From the NCBI RefSeq assembly GCF_002295115.1, contig NZ_NSFV01000003.1:1-64000 (forward strand): 64,000 nt of DNA. The letters run 5' to 3'. The translations under genes were made by a program, and so were the position numbers. This document shows positions 37,703 through 46,144 of this stretch, piece by piece (positions within the stretch are counted from its first letter, which is position 1; each line of letters opens with the position of its first letter). Origin of the DNA: Mesorhizobium sp. WSM4311. GTDB taxonomy: Bacteria > Pseudomonadota > Alphaproteobacteria > Rhizobiales > Rhizobiaceae. The notes under the pieces are model-generated. The model saw only the letters and a program-made list of their open reading frames with translations. It was not told the DNA's origin and ran no database searches.

Positions 37703-38086
37703 TCAACCCATTGGGAGCTGACGGGCGGCGGCATCTGCGGTGTCCTCGGGTCTCGTGTTGAAGGCTATCGCGGCGTTCGGCGCCGCCTTGTGGATGATGT
37801 TCACCACGGTTTCGAACAACAGTAGGCTCTTAGGCGGCAGCCTGAGGCCGCCTCCAATCACCACGCAATCATACGCACCATCGCCCAGAGCTCTTTTGAG
37901 GTCAGCAAATCCGGCGGCATCGGGCGTAATCATGCAGGTATCGCCCTGCCACCCCCGTTCCTCAATCTTCGCCACGCCCAAAGCGATCCCGGCGTTGATC
38001 TTTTCGGCATTAAAGCCGGGCGGCAATGACGGGTCCGAGAAGTCAACTGTTTCAGGTTTCTGGCCGACAAATAGTATTCGCGTCAT
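37703..38086 (-). CDS. Hypothetical protein, 127 aa
   Basis: This soluble protein of unknown function starts MTRILFVGQKPETVDFSDPS (ATG 38084-38086). The pattern ILFVGQ, then CMITPDAAGFADLKRAL and YDCVVIGGGLRLPP, then a C-terminal NIIHKAAPNAAIAFNTRPED, suggests a small Rossmann-like or flavodoxin-like alpha/beta fold. It is convergent with the NAD(P)-binding gene and may be the distal gene of the minus-strand set 40703-37703. No family is recognised. Confidence 0.7.
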   Translation of the reverse strand: MTRILFVGQKPETVDFSDPSLPPGFNAEKINAGIALGVAKIEERGWQGDTCMITPDAAGFADLKRALGDGAYDCVVIGGGLRLPPKSLLLFETVVNIIHKAAPNAAIAFNTRPEDTADAAARQLPMG

Positions 38087-38208
38087 TGGAATTCTCCATA
38101 AAGTTTCGGGGTTCGGAAAGTGGGATATCGTTCGGGGGCAAGGCTTGCCGCCTCAATGCGCCGACCGTCAAGGATATCCATCCAGTCAGGGGCACGCCCT
38201 TGTGACCT

Positions 38209-38838
38209 TCACCAAGTGATCAGGGGCGATTTGCGCAGCCACGTATCCGCAGTGAGTTGCTGAACAACGAAATCCGCGACATCGGCTCGGGCGATCGTCC
38301 CGCCATGTACGCCTGACAGATCGATCAACGCCTTGATGCGACCGCGCGAAGGCTTGTCGTTGAGCACCATCGGCCGGACGATGGTCCAGTCGAGCGTGCT
38401 GCCCCTGATCGCATCTTCCTGCCGATCCTTGTCTTCATAGACCTTCCGCAGCATCAGGGGCAGGAACAACCGGTCGAAGAAGAAACCGCCATGGCCGCGG
38501 CTGTCGCCGGCGCCGAGGCCAGTGATGCACACCAGCCGACGGATGTTCTGCTGCTCCATAGCGCCGACCAGCGCGCGCGTCGCCGTTGAGAGCAAGGTCA
38601 CCTCCCGGAACGGGCTCATGGCGGTGCCCAATGAACTGACGACGGCGTCACAACCAGCGATGGCGCGAGTTAGCGCGGCGGTATCGCGGGCGTCGCCTTC
38701 GACGAGCTCGGCACCGGTGAGGTCCTTGGCCTTTGCCTTGGAACGAACGAGGGCTACGACGTTGTGTCCCTCCGCGATGGCCTTAGCGACGATCAGCCGG
38801 CCGGTTGCGCCAGTGGCGCCCAATACCAGAATTTTCAT
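38209..38838 (-). CDS. SDR-type NAD(P)H-binding protein
   Basis: This 209-aa atypical short-chain dehydrogenase starts MKILVLGATGATGRLIVAKA (ATG 38836-38838). The GATGATGRL fingerprint, VEGDARD and the mid-region GCDAVVSSLG followed by VCITGLGAGDS match NAD(P)H-binding (NmrA/flavin reductase-like) proteins; DWTIVRPMVLND is also typical. It begins one base after the stop of the hydrolase gene, so translation is coupled. Substrate unknown. Confidence 0.85.
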   Translation of the reverse strand: MKILVLGATGATGRLIVAKAIAEGHNVVALVRSKAKAKDLTGAELVEGDARDTAALTRAIAGCDAVVSSLGTAMSPFREVTLLSTATRALVGAMEQQNIRRLVCITGLGAGDSRGHGGFFFDRLFLPLMLRKVYEDKDRQEDAIRGSTLDWTIVRPMVLNDKPSRGRIKALIDLSGVHGGTIARADVADFVVQQLTADTWLRKSPLITW

Positions 38839-38839
38839 T

Positions 38840-39790
38840 TCAAGCCTCCGAAGCTGTGCTGTTGGACGGGGAAGTATCGACGAGCCGCTGGCGGAGGAAG
38901 TCAACGATGGCGTCCACCGAGCGCTCGGCCGCGAGAAAGTGGCCGAGGGAAGACTGGAAGACATGTGGCATGCCCTGCCAGACCGACAGCGTGACCTCCA
39001 CCCCTGCCGCTCTCGCCCGGTCGGCGTAGCGCACGGAATCCGCGAGCAGCAATTCGTCATCTCCGACATCGATCCGGATCGGCGGCAGGCCGTTCAGCCG
39101 AGCATAGAGCGGTGATGCCTTCGGGTTCTTCGCATCCTGGCCCTGAAGATACATGTCCGCGAAGCCCTGGAGCACGCCGCCCGTGAAGATCGGGTCCGCC
39201 TCCGCCCTGGTCTCGAGGCTGTCACCGGTGAGCGCAAGGTCAGTCCAGGGCGACATCACCGCTGCCCCGACTGGTTGCACCGTGCCGTTCATTTTGTCGG
39301 CAGCGAGGACCGACAGCAGCGACAGCGTCAAACCGCCGCCGGCAGAGTCACCTACAACCACGATCCGTTCGGCGCCGTCCGCAACGAGACCGCGATAGAC
39401 GGCGACCGCATCGTCGATGGCTGCCGGGAATGGGTATTCGGGTGCGAGCCGATAGTCAGGGACAAAGGTATCGGCGCCGACACGTGATGCGATCTGACCC
39501 GCGAAGTTGGTGAGCGCCTCGGCTGAGCCGAGCACATAGCCACCACCATGAAGATAGAGGATGTGCGCGCCCGATCGTGCACTCACCGGCCGAAGCCAGA
39601 AGCCGGCAATGCCTCCGACCGTCGCAGCCTCGACCTGGACATCCGCCGCAGCGGGTGTTGCGGCAAACATGGCGTCGAACATCGGTCGCGCCTCGGGACC
39701 GAGTTTCTCACCCTTATGGGCCGAGGCCGCCTGTCGCATCGCGGCTACCGCAGGAGCATCTTCAGGCGAGAGGGGATGGATCGTCATCAT
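38840..39790 (-). CDS. Alpha/beta hydrolase, hormone-sensitive-lipase type
   Basis: The start at MMTIHPLSPEDAPAVAAMRQ (ATG 39788-39790) gives 316 aa; the 27-residue frame extension overlaps the upstream gene. The oxyanion motif is HGGGYVLGS (81-89), the nucleophile is Ser149 in GDSAGGG, and the acid and base lie in DELLLADS and GMPHVFQ. These are the marks of HSL-type esterases. It is the middle gene of an island operon between two NAD(P)-binding proteins. Confidence 0.9.
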   Translation of the reverse strand: MMTIHPLSPEDAPAVAAMRQAASAHKGEKLGPEARPMFDAMFAATPAAADVQVEAATVGGIAGFWLRPVSARSGAHILYLHGGGYVLGSAEALTNFAGQIASRVGADTFVPDYRLAPEYPFPAAIDDAVAVYRGLVADGAERIVVVGDSAGGGLTLSLLSVLAADKMNGTVQPVGAAVMSPWTDLALTGDSLETRAEADPIFTGGVLQGFADMYLQGQDAKNPKASPLYARLNGLPPIRIDVGDDELLLADSVRYADRARAAGVEVTLSVWQGMPHVFQSSLGHFLAAERSVDAIVDFLRQRLVDTSPSNSTASEA

Positions 39791-39824
39791 GGCAGGTCTC
39801 CTTGGTTGGGGGTAAAGTGCGGGC

Positions 39825-40703
39825 TCAGCCCTTCGCCCACTGGGAGGCGGCATCCCTGGCAAAAGCGGCATAGGAGCGGGGGGCGTGGCCGAGCAGTTTG
39901 GTCAAGCGCTCGATGTCGTCAGAGGTCGCCACCGCGCCTTCCGTCTGATACCGGCTGAACATCAGGCGCAGGTCGAGCGCATGCCAGGCCGGCAGCATGG
40001 TCTTCGTACGCTGCTCCATGACGACGAGATCGTCGCCGCCATGGCGGATCGCGCGGCCGAGGGCTTCGCTCCAGATGGTGGCGATGCCGTCGCCGGTCAG
40101 ACTGTCCGGACCAACCAGGGCGTAGGTCTCGCGGCCGAGCGGCGTGGCGGACTGTTCACGGCGGACCAACTCGATCGCTGCGGCCTCGCCGATGTCGCGG
40201 ATATCGACCATCGAGACGCCTTTCTTGCCGATCGGCGAGCCATAAATGCCGGTCTTCAGCAGTCCGTCCTTCTGGCGAAGATCGTTCTGGATGAAGTAGG
40301 CGGGACGCAGGATCGTCGCGGGCAGGTCGAGCGCATCGATCATGTGTTCGACCGTGTACTTGCCCGCAAAATGCGGCACGTCAGCATAGCCGTCGCCGCC
40401 GAAGACCGAGAGATAGACGATGCCCTTGACGCCGGCCTCGCGGGCGACCGTCAGGGTCAGCATGGCCTGGGTCAATTCGTCGGCGACGTTCGGGGCGAGC
40501 AGGAACAGAGTGCTGACGCCTTGCAGCGCCGCGCGGATCGAATCCGGATCAGCGAGGTCACCGCGGACCGCGGTCACGCCCGAGGGCAGTTGCGCTGTTT
40601 CAGGAGAGCGCGTCAGCGCGCGGACCTCGACGTTTCGCCCCTGTAGGTGAGCCAGGACTTGGGACCCGATGGTCCCGGTGCTTCCGGTTACCAAAATAGC
40701 CAT
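39825..40703 (-). CDS. NmrA-like NAD(P)-binding protein
   Basis: This 292-aa protein starts MAILVTGSTGTIGSQVLAHL (ATG 40701-40703); a 63-residue frame extension runs across the LysR gene and is rejected. The GSTGTIGSQ fingerprint and the pattern VEVRALTRSPE, VRGDLADPDSIRAAL and YLSVFGGDGYADVPHF resemble NmrA or quinone-oxidoreductase-type sensors. It is the first gene of a three-gene operon (NmrA-like, hydrolase, SDR) and is divergent from a LysR gene. Confidence 0.87.
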   Translation of the reverse strand: MAILVTGSTGTIGSQVLAHLQGRNVEVRALTRSPETAQLPSGVTAVRGDLADPDSIRAALQGVSTLFLLAPNVADELTQAMLTLTVAREAGVKGIVYLSVFGGDGYADVPHFAGKYTVEHMIDALDLPATILRPAYFIQNDLRQKDGLLKTGIYGSPIGKKGVSMVDIRDIGEAAAIELVRREQSATPLGRETYALVGPDSLTGDGIATIWSEALGRAIRHGGDDLVVMEQRTKTMLPAWHALDLRLMFSRYQTEGAVATSDDIERLTKLLGHAPRSYAAFARDAASQWAKG

Positions 40704-40744
40704 TGTGAAAACTCCTGTTTGTGCGTGTCGAGGGAAAGATAAAC

Positions 40745-40801
40745 GTTCCAATCTTGAGTGGGAGATGGCATGATCGGAACAGGTCGTCTCAATATTGGAA
40801 C
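40745..40801. promoter_or_regulatory. Inverted repeat in the divergent NmrA-LysR promoter region
   Basis: GTTCCAAT.TTGAG (40745-40758) and CTCAA.ATTGGAAC (40788-40801) are inverted copies with one mismatch per 14-bp arm, 29 bp apart. They lie between the divergent starts at 40703 and 40807. Paired sites of this kind suit a LysR tetramer, so this is a candidate operator. Confidence 0.5.
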
Positions 40802-40806
40802 ACGTC

Positions 40807-41703
40807 ATGGATCTAGAAGCCTTGGCCGATTTCAATCTCGTTGCCGCCCACGGCGGTTTCGGCCGGGCCGGTCGTATCTCCGGCCGATCCAAGGCGACAT
40901 TGTCGCGCCATGTGAGCGAACTCGAACATAGCCTTGGCGTGAGGCTGATCGAGCGTGGATCCCAAAGTCTGCGACTGACGGACGAAGGGCGAGCGCTTTA
41001 CGAGCGCACGGACGGATTGATGGCGGAAATCGCGGAGGCGGGAGAGGCGATTGTCTTGGGTGCGTCGACCCCGAGAGGCAGGCTGCGGATAAGCGCTCCC
41101 GTGGTTTTCGCGCATGTGGCGCTTCCCATGATCGGCACTCGTTTCGCTCTCGCCTATCCGGACGTCAAGCTTGAGATTGTTGCCGAGGATCGCAAGGTCG
41201 ATCCGGTCGAGGATGGCTACGACCTTGTAATCCGGATCGATCCTTCACCGGATGAACGGCTCATCGGTCGCCGTTTTCTCAATGACGAGCGGCTGATTGT
41301 TGCCTTGCCGGACATGCCGCGCCCTCAGCCGGTGCCGGGCGGCAGACCGAGTCCGGTAAAGGCCGTTTTGCTGAGCGCAACGTCGCTGAACGTGGTTTGG
41401 CGCATCAAATCCGATTTTGAGGACGAAATCCTTTTGAAGCCCGAGCCAATCCTGCGCTTCTCGTCTCTGCTGATGGTGCGCGATGCCGTTCTGGCTGGTG
41501 CGGGCGCGGCATTGCTTCCGAAGCTTCTTGTCGCAGGCGATATCGAGGCGGGCCGCCTTGTTTGTTGGGGAACTGATGCCGGTCCGCCTGTCGAGATCTG
41601 GGCGCTCCAAAGTTCGCGACGGCTTATCGGTGCGAAGGTTCGCGCTTTCCTGGATGTGATGGAGAGGGCATTTCCCACCAAGACTTTCGTTCCTGCAACC
41701 TGA
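40807..41703 (+). CDS. LysR-family transcriptional regulator (island, right)
   Basis: Starting at MDLEALADFNLVAAHGGFGR (ATG 40807), the protein is 298 aa; TTG at 40795 is a less likely start. The HTH region is GRISGRSKATLSRHVSELE, followed by the substrate-binding domain (RGRLRISAPVVFAHVALP). It is divergent from the NmrA-hydrolase-SDR operon and probably controls it through the inverted repeat in between. It is the last complete gene before the right-hand repeat. Confidence 0.9.
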   Translation: MDLEALADFNLVAAHGGFGRAGRISGRSKATLSRHVSELEHSLGVRLIERGSQSLRLTDEGRALYERTDGLMAEIAEAGEAIVLGASTPRGRLRISAPVVFAHVALPMIGTRFALAYPDVKLEIVAEDRKVDPVEDGYDLVIRIDPSPDERLIGRRFLNDERLIVALPDMPRPQPVPGGRPSPVKAVLLSATSLNVVWRIKSDFEDEILLKPEPILRFSSLLMVRDAVLAGAGAALLPKLLVAGDIEAGRLVCWGTDAGPPVEIWALQSSRRLIGAKVRAFLDVMERAFPTKTFVPAT

Positions 41704-41828
41704 ACAAGAACCTGTCCCGCCGGCCAGGCGCCTCCCCGTTTTAGGATGAAGACGGTTTCCCGGCACGGCCATACTGTCGTGGTGTACAGTCCATAACCTC
41801 TTAAAGGCTGTGCTGAACGCGCTTTTGG

Positions 41829-41867
41829 TTTGTAAACCGAAGGTCGGCGGTTCGATCCCGTCCGGGG
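41829..41867 (+). repeat. Attachment-like partial tRNA-Thr copy (right)
   Basis: These 39 bp are identical to tRNA-Thr 35684-35722 and are followed by CACCAG after loss of one G. No D arm or 5' acceptor precedes it, so it is not a functional tRNA. It probably marks the right end of an island of about 6.1 kb. Confidence 0.75.
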
Positions 41868-41964
41868 CACCAGCAGCGCAACGCTTATGTCGGCTATAGT
41901 CGCTTCGACAGGCGGCCCCACCAAGCCTTGTTGAACGCGCTCTCGCAGCATTGCGCGCCTTCTA

Positions 41965-42528
41965 CTAAGCGTTCGCGACCTGGGCGGATGCCCTGACCCT
42001 GGTGAACGTGTTGCGTACCCTGACGGATCTGTAGACGTAAGCGACCCAGAGTCCGGCCATGGCAAACGAGGCTATAGACGTCGCAATCGCGTTTCCGGTG
42101 ACCACTTGCCCGACCCGAACCCCGAAAACCGTGGAAACCAAGGCTGCGTCCAGGATGAAGACCACCGGGATTGCAAGCCATTGGGCGAGGAACAACTGCT
42201 TGAACCAAGGGCTCCGCCTCAGCATGGCAACGACCACCACCAGTTGCAGCACCAGAAACGCCAGCAGCAGGGCACTCTCGCCATAGACCACCATGGGTCC
42301 GTTCGGCACCAGCATGAGCTGGTTGTAGCCATCGCTCGAGGACCCTATTGCGGCAAGCGTGCGCAATGGCGACAAGGCTTGACCGATCGCGAGAAGCATT
42401 AGCCATCCTCCGAACCCGACGGGATCCGCCGGATTCTGCGAGGGCTTGATGGCGGATCGAACCGCAAAGAAGACGGGGACGCCGATCAGCAACAGAAGGA
42501 TTGCCCAATGCCAGATGGAAAACTGCAT
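41965..42528 (-). CDS. DUF2569-family membrane protein
   Basis: This 187-aa inner-membrane protein has about five helices, starting MQFSIWHWAILLLLIGVPVF. The segment VGFGGWLMLLAIGQALSPLR is typical of DUF2569 proteins, whose function is unknown. A later helix reads LLLAFLVLQLVVVVAML. ATG at 42526-42528. It lies just outside the right repeat and has no obvious operon partner. Confidence 0.75.
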   Translation of the reverse strand: MQFSIWHWAILLLLIGVPVFFAVRSAIKPSQNPADPVGFGGWLMLLAIGQALSPLRTLAAIGSSSDGYNQLMLVPNGPMVVYGESALLLAFLVLQLVVVVAMLRRSPWFKQLFLAQWLAIPVVFILDAALVSTVFGVRVGQVVTGNAIATSIASFAMAGLWVAYVYRSVRVRNTFTRVRASAQVANA

Positions 42529-42640
42529 TCACCCCTCCCCTAAAAATGCACCCAGGGGTTGTATCAGATTTCGGATTCGACTCAAGAGGGTTGAGCCGCG
42601 ACTTGGTCCCAAAATCGATTCTGCTGCCTGTTCCTGACAA

Positions 42641-43255
42641 TCACACCCCGATCGCCGCCACCAGAATCCGGTTTTGCCGGCGTACCGCCGCGCGCAGTTC
42701 CGCGATCTTCGCCTCGTCGCGCTTCACGAATTCGATGAACATCATGTTCATGTTGTTGAAGATCAGTTCGCCGAGTGCCGCGCCGTCTATGTCCTGGCGC
42801 GCCAGCCCGATCTCCTGAAGCCGGGCGATCAGCGCGCGGATCTGTTCGGTGAGCGAGCGGTCAAGCGCGGTGTAGGCCTGGCCGAACGGGCTGTCGGGAA
42901 GCTGCGTCGAGATCGCCATGGCCTGCCGCCACATCTCCTTGCTGAGATAGTGCAGCGAATGCTCGATATAGATGCCGATCAGCGTGTCCAGCGCATCGCC
43001 GACATTGGCCGGCGGCCTGGCGACGACACCGCGCCCGGCATTGAGCACCTCGTTGACCTCCAGCGAGACGATGGCGCCTAGGATGTCGCCCTTGTTCTCA
43101 TAGTAATTGTAGATCGTCCCGATCGACACTTCCGCCTGCGCGGCGATCGCCTCGATCTTGGCGCCCTCGTAGCCGGCCTCGCGGAAAAGCGCCGCCGCCG
43201 CCTCGATGATGCGCCTGTGCCGGTCTGCCTTTTGCCTTGCCCGCAATCCGCTCAT
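42641..43255 (-). CDS. TetR-family regulator divergent from the ABC transporter
   Basis: The start at MSGLRARQKADRHRRIIEAA (ATG 43253-43255) gives 204 aa. The HTH includes AQAEVSIGTIYNYYENKGDI, and the rest is a helical ligand-binding domain. It is divergent from the ABC operon with a 91-bp shared region containing TTGACTCAA and TTGGTTCAA, so it is the likely repressor of that operon. The ligand is unknown. Confidence 0.87.
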   Translation of the reverse strand: MSGLRARQKADRHRRIIEAAAALFREAGYEGAKIEAIAAQAEVSIGTIYNYYENKGDILGAIVSLEVNEVLNAGRGVVARPPANVGDALDTLIGIYIEHSLHYLSKEMWRQAMAISTQLPDSPFGQAYTALDRSLTEQIRALIARLQEIGLARQDIDGAALGELIFNNMNMMFIEFVKRDEAKIAELRAAVRRQNRILVAAIGV

Positions 43256-43281
43256 AGCAGCCTCTTGCCACAAAAACAGAA

Positions 43282-43307
43282 TTGACTCAATTTTAGAATT
43301 GGTTCAA
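43282..43307. promoter_or_regulatory. Candidate TetR operator pair
   Basis: TTGACTCAA (43282-43290) is palindromic and is followed 17 bp later by the related TTGGTTCAA (43299-43307). The pair is framed by an outer inverted repeat CCTCTTGC (43261-43268) and GCAAGAGG (43314-43321). All lie between divergent TetR and ABC genes. Confidence 0.45.
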
Positions 43308-43346
43308 CTTTTTGCAAGAGGCCACAAAGGCAAGGGAGAACACTCG

Positions 43347-44438
43347 ATGTCCGTCAAATCCGCATCCGGGAATCCGCTTTCCATCTTGAAGCGCCATCTG
43401 CACGCCGCCTGCGCCGCCACGGCCCTGCTGCTTGGCGCGGGCAGCCTCGCCGAGGCCGCCGATCTCAACGCCCTGATCTGGTGCGACCATTCCGATCCGG
43501 CCCTGCTGCAGCCCTTCGAAGAGGCCAACAACGTCAAGGTCAACGTCAAGGAGTTTGAAGGCACCGGCGCCGGCCTCGCCATCGTCGAGCAGTCGCAGCC
43601 CGGCGACTGGGACGTGATGGTGATCGACTCGATCGACGTGCCGCGCGGCGTCGAAAAGGGTCTGTTCGAGCCACTGCCCGAGGACAAGCTGCCCTTCGCC
43701 GACCTCTTCCCGCAAGTGAAAATGGACGGCTCCACCGTGGTCGGCGGCAAGCGCTACGGCATCACCGAAAAGTTCGGCTACAACACGATCGGCTTCAACA
43801 AGACCAAGGTCGATCCGGCCGACATGCAGTCCATGGCATCGCTGACAAGCGACAAATACAAGGGCAAGGTCGCCATCTACGACTATTACCTGCCGGTCAT
43901 CGGCATGGCGGCACTCGCCATCGGCAAGAAGACGGCCGAGCTGACCGAAGCCGACCTGCCCGCCCTCAAGGACGAGCTTCTCAAGATGAAGGCCAACGCC
44001 AAGCTGGTCGGCGAAGTGACCGCCAGCCAGACGGCGCTTGCCACCGGCGAGGTCGACATATTGGTCGGCGGCGGCGAATGGGTGACGGCGGGGCTGGCCA
44101 AGGAGAACCCGGCGCTTGACTTCTCCATCCCCAAGGAGGGTGCGGTGCTGTGGTCGCAGTCTCTGGCCATGTTCAAGGATTCCAAGAACAAGGACATGGC
44201 GCTCAAATTCATCCAGTACATTATGAGCCCGGAAGGCCAGGCGCGCCTTGCGACCTCGTCCTGCTATTGGGGCATGCCCGCCAACGCCAAGGCGGCGCTG
44301 ACCGACGATCAGAAGAAGGTGCTGCGTTTCGACGAGCAGCCGGGCTTCCTCGCCCGCGCCCAGGCCTATCCGGCGCCGAACGCCGATCTCGACAAGAAGA
44401 TGCAGGACATGTGGACCGAAATGCTGCAGGCGAAGTGA
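43347..44438 (+). CDS. Polyamine-type ABC transporter substrate-binding protein 1
   Basis: This periplasmic binding protein of 363 aa starts MSVKSASGNPLSILKRHLHA (ATG 43347; GGGAGAA ribosome-binding site), with a signal peptide ending near LAEAADLNA. The sequence LNALIWCDHSDPALLQPFEE and the later WVTAGLAKENPALDFSIPKEG match the PotD/PotF class that binds putrescine, spermidine or related cations. It is the first gene of an operon with two permeases, an ATPase and an MBL-fold hydrolase. Confidence 0.9.
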   Translation: MSVKSASGNPLSILKRHLHAACAATALLLGAGSLAEAADLNALIWCDHSDPALLQPFEEANNVKVNVKEFEGTGAGLAIVEQSQPGDWDVMVIDSIDVPRGVEKGLFEPLPEDKLPFADLFPQVKMDGSTVVGGKRYGITEKFGYNTIGFNKTKVDPADMQSMASLTSDKYKGKVAIYDYYLPVIGMAALAIGKKTAELTEADLPALKDELLKMKANAKLVGEVTASQTALATGEVDILVGGGEWVTAGLAKENPALDFSIPKEGAVLWSQSLAMFKDSKNKDMALKFIQYIMSPEGQARLATSSCYWGMPANAKAALTDDQKKVLRFDEQPGFLARAQAYPAPNADLDKKMQDMWTEMLQAK

Positions 44439-44442
44439 TCGG

Positions 44443-45360
44443 TTGCCGCTCGTGAGTTCAAGCGGGAACAGCAGACGTGCCCTGCCCCGGGCGGGCCGTG
44501 CCCTGCCCCGGGCGGGCCGTACCCTGCCCCGGGCGGGCCGCGCCTTGCCCTGGGCGCTGGTGACACCGGCGCTCGGCTGGACGCTGTTGTTCTTCGTGCT
44601 GCCCTTCATCGCCATGGGGTTTTCGAGCCTCACGGCGCATGAAGGCGGCGGTTTCACGCTTTCCAACTACAGCCAGTTCTTCACCAACCCCTCCTATTGG
44701 CAGGCAATGGTGAACTCGCTGGAGGTGACGGCAATCGTCACCGTGGTTTCGGTGCTGCTCGCCTATCCCTTCGCCTGGATCCTCGCCGAACAGGTGCCGG
44801 AACGCTGGCAACGGCTGGCGCTGATGCTGGCCGTGCTGCCATTCTGGACGTCCTATGTCGTGCGTTCCTATTCCTGGCTGCTGGTGCTGGCGCAGAACGG
44901 CGTCATCAACCGCGCGCTCACCGGTTCCGGCCTCATCACCGAGCCGCTGCAGCTCGCCAACACGCGGCTGGCCACCGTCACCGGCTTCGCGCACTTCTTC
45001 GTCATGCTGCTGACGCTGACCATTTTCGCCAACCTCAAGCAGCTCAGCCCGAGCTACCGCAAGGCCGCCGCCGATCTCGGCGCTGGGCCGGTGCGCACCT
45101 TCATGCATGTCATCCTGCCGCTGACCTTGCCGGGCATCATGGTCGGCGCCTTCCTCACCTTCGTGCTGTGCATTGGCGATTACATCACGCCGCAGATCCT
45201 GGGCGGCAACAACGAGCTTTTGATGCCGCAGCTGGTGATGATGCAGATCGGCCGGCGCGGCGACTTTCCGCTGGCCTCGGCGCTGTCGATCATCCTGATG
45301 GCGGTGGTCACCTTCGCCTACCTCGCCTGCGCGCGCTGGCTGAAGATCGAGCGGGCCTGA
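44443..45360 (+). CDS. Polyamine-type ABC transporter permease 1, with N-terminal repeat
   Basis: This PotB-like inner-membrane subunit of about 305 aa has six helices, with the ATPase-docking EAA-like loop YRKAAADLGAGPVRTFMHVI. The start is TTG at 44443 or GTG at 44452; no strong ribosome-binding site favours either. Residues about 12-38 are three to four copies of RALPRAG encoded by 21-bp DNA repeats, a cytoplasmic extension not normal for the family. It starts 4 bp after the binding-protein stop. Confidence 0.9.
   Translation: MPLVSSSGNSRRALPRAGRALPRAGRTLPRAGRALPWALVTPALGWTLLFFVLPFIAMGFSSLTAHEGGGFTLSNYSQFFTNPSYWQAMVNSLEVTAIVTVVSVLLAYPFAWILAEQVPERWQRLALMLAVLPFWTSYVVRSYSWLLVLAQNGVINRALTGSGLITEPLQLANTRLATVTGFAHFFVMLLTLTIFANLKQLSPSYRKAAADLGAGPVRTFMHVILPLTLPGIMVGAFLTFVLCIGDYITPQILGGNNELLMPQLVMMQIGRRGDFPLASALSIILMAVVTFAYLACARWLKIERA
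44477..44560 (+). repeat. In-frame 21-bp tandem repeat, 3 good units and 1 decayed
   Basis: Units lie at 44477-44497, 44498-44518, 44519-44539 and (degenerate) 44540-44560. Each encodes seven residues of the RALPRAG type near the N-terminus of permease 1. The first two are identical; the third differs by one base. The multiple-of-three unit allows copy-number change without frameshift. Confidence 0.9.
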
Positions 45361-45361
45361 G

Positions 45362-46144
45362 ATGCGCCAGCTGGTCCGCGTCGTTTCCTGGGTCTACGCG
45401 CTTGCCGTCTACGGCTTCATCTTCCTCCCGGTGGTGGTGCTGGTGCTGTTCTCGCTGCAGGCGACGTCCTTCCCCATTCCGCCCTTCACCGGCCCGTCGC
45501 TGCGCTGGTATGAGGCGGTGCTCTCGGATGTCAGGCTGACCTCGGCGCTGGTCAATTCGCTGCTGGTGGCGTCGATTTCCTCGGCCACCGCCGTCACGCT
45601 CGGCTTCCTCTGCGCCTGGGGTTTCGCACGCTTCGTGCTGCCGGGCTCCGGCCTGCTGCGCGGGCTGATCACGCTGCCGCTGACCGTCAGCTATCTCATC
45701 ATCGGCATGGGGCTTTTGGTGCTGTTCAACTGGGCCGGCGTACCGAAATCGCTGCTTGCCGCCGGCATCGGCCATGTCGTGATCAACCTGCCGCTGTGCT
45801 TTGCCATCATCTACAGCCAGATGGGCGACCACCAGATCAACATCGAGCGCGCCGCACGCGATCTCGGCGCGCCGGAATGGAAGGTACTGCTGCTCATTAC
45901 CGTGCCGGTGATGGCCCCGGCCATCTTCGCCGGCTTCTTCCTGTCGATGACCTTCTCCTGGGACGAATTCGTGATCTCCTTCCTGCTGACCCGCTTCGAC
46001 ACCACGCTGCCGGTGGAAATCTGGAACCTGTTGCGCTCGGGCCTCAACCCGAAAACCAACGCCGTCGGTTCGCTGGTCTTCGCCGTTTCCATCGTGCTGG
46101 TCGTGCTGTTCGAACTGACATTGCTGCGCCGGAGAAAAGCATGA
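45362..46144 (+). CDS. Polyamine-type ABC transporter permease 2
   Basis: This is the PotC-like second permease, 260 aa with six helices. It starts MRQLVRVVSWVYALAVYGFI at ATG 45362, one base after the first permease's stop. The docking loop reads IERAARDLGAPEWKVLLLIT, and SWDEFVISFLLTRFDTTLPV matches the PotC class. Its last codons overlap the ATPase start by 4 bp (ATGA), indicating translational coupling. Confidence 0.92.
   Translation: MRQLVRVVSWVYALAVYGFIFLPVVVLVLFSLQATSFPIPPFTGPSLRWYEAVLSDVRLTSALVNSLLVASISSATAVTLGFLCAWGFARFVLPGSGLLRGLITLPLTVSYLIIGMGLLVLFNWAGVPKSLLAAGIGHVVINLPLCFAIIYSQMGDHQINIERAARDLGAPEWKVLLLITVPVMAPAIFAGFFLSMTFSWDEFVISFLLTRFDTTLPVEIWNLLRSGLNPKTNAVGSLVFAVSIVLVVLFELTLLRRRKA

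Noticed and set aside
41750..41874. A second tRNA-Thr gene at 41829
   Set aside because: Only the anticodon loop to CCA part is present, with a one-base loss in the acceptor; no D arm or 5' acceptor strand precedes it.
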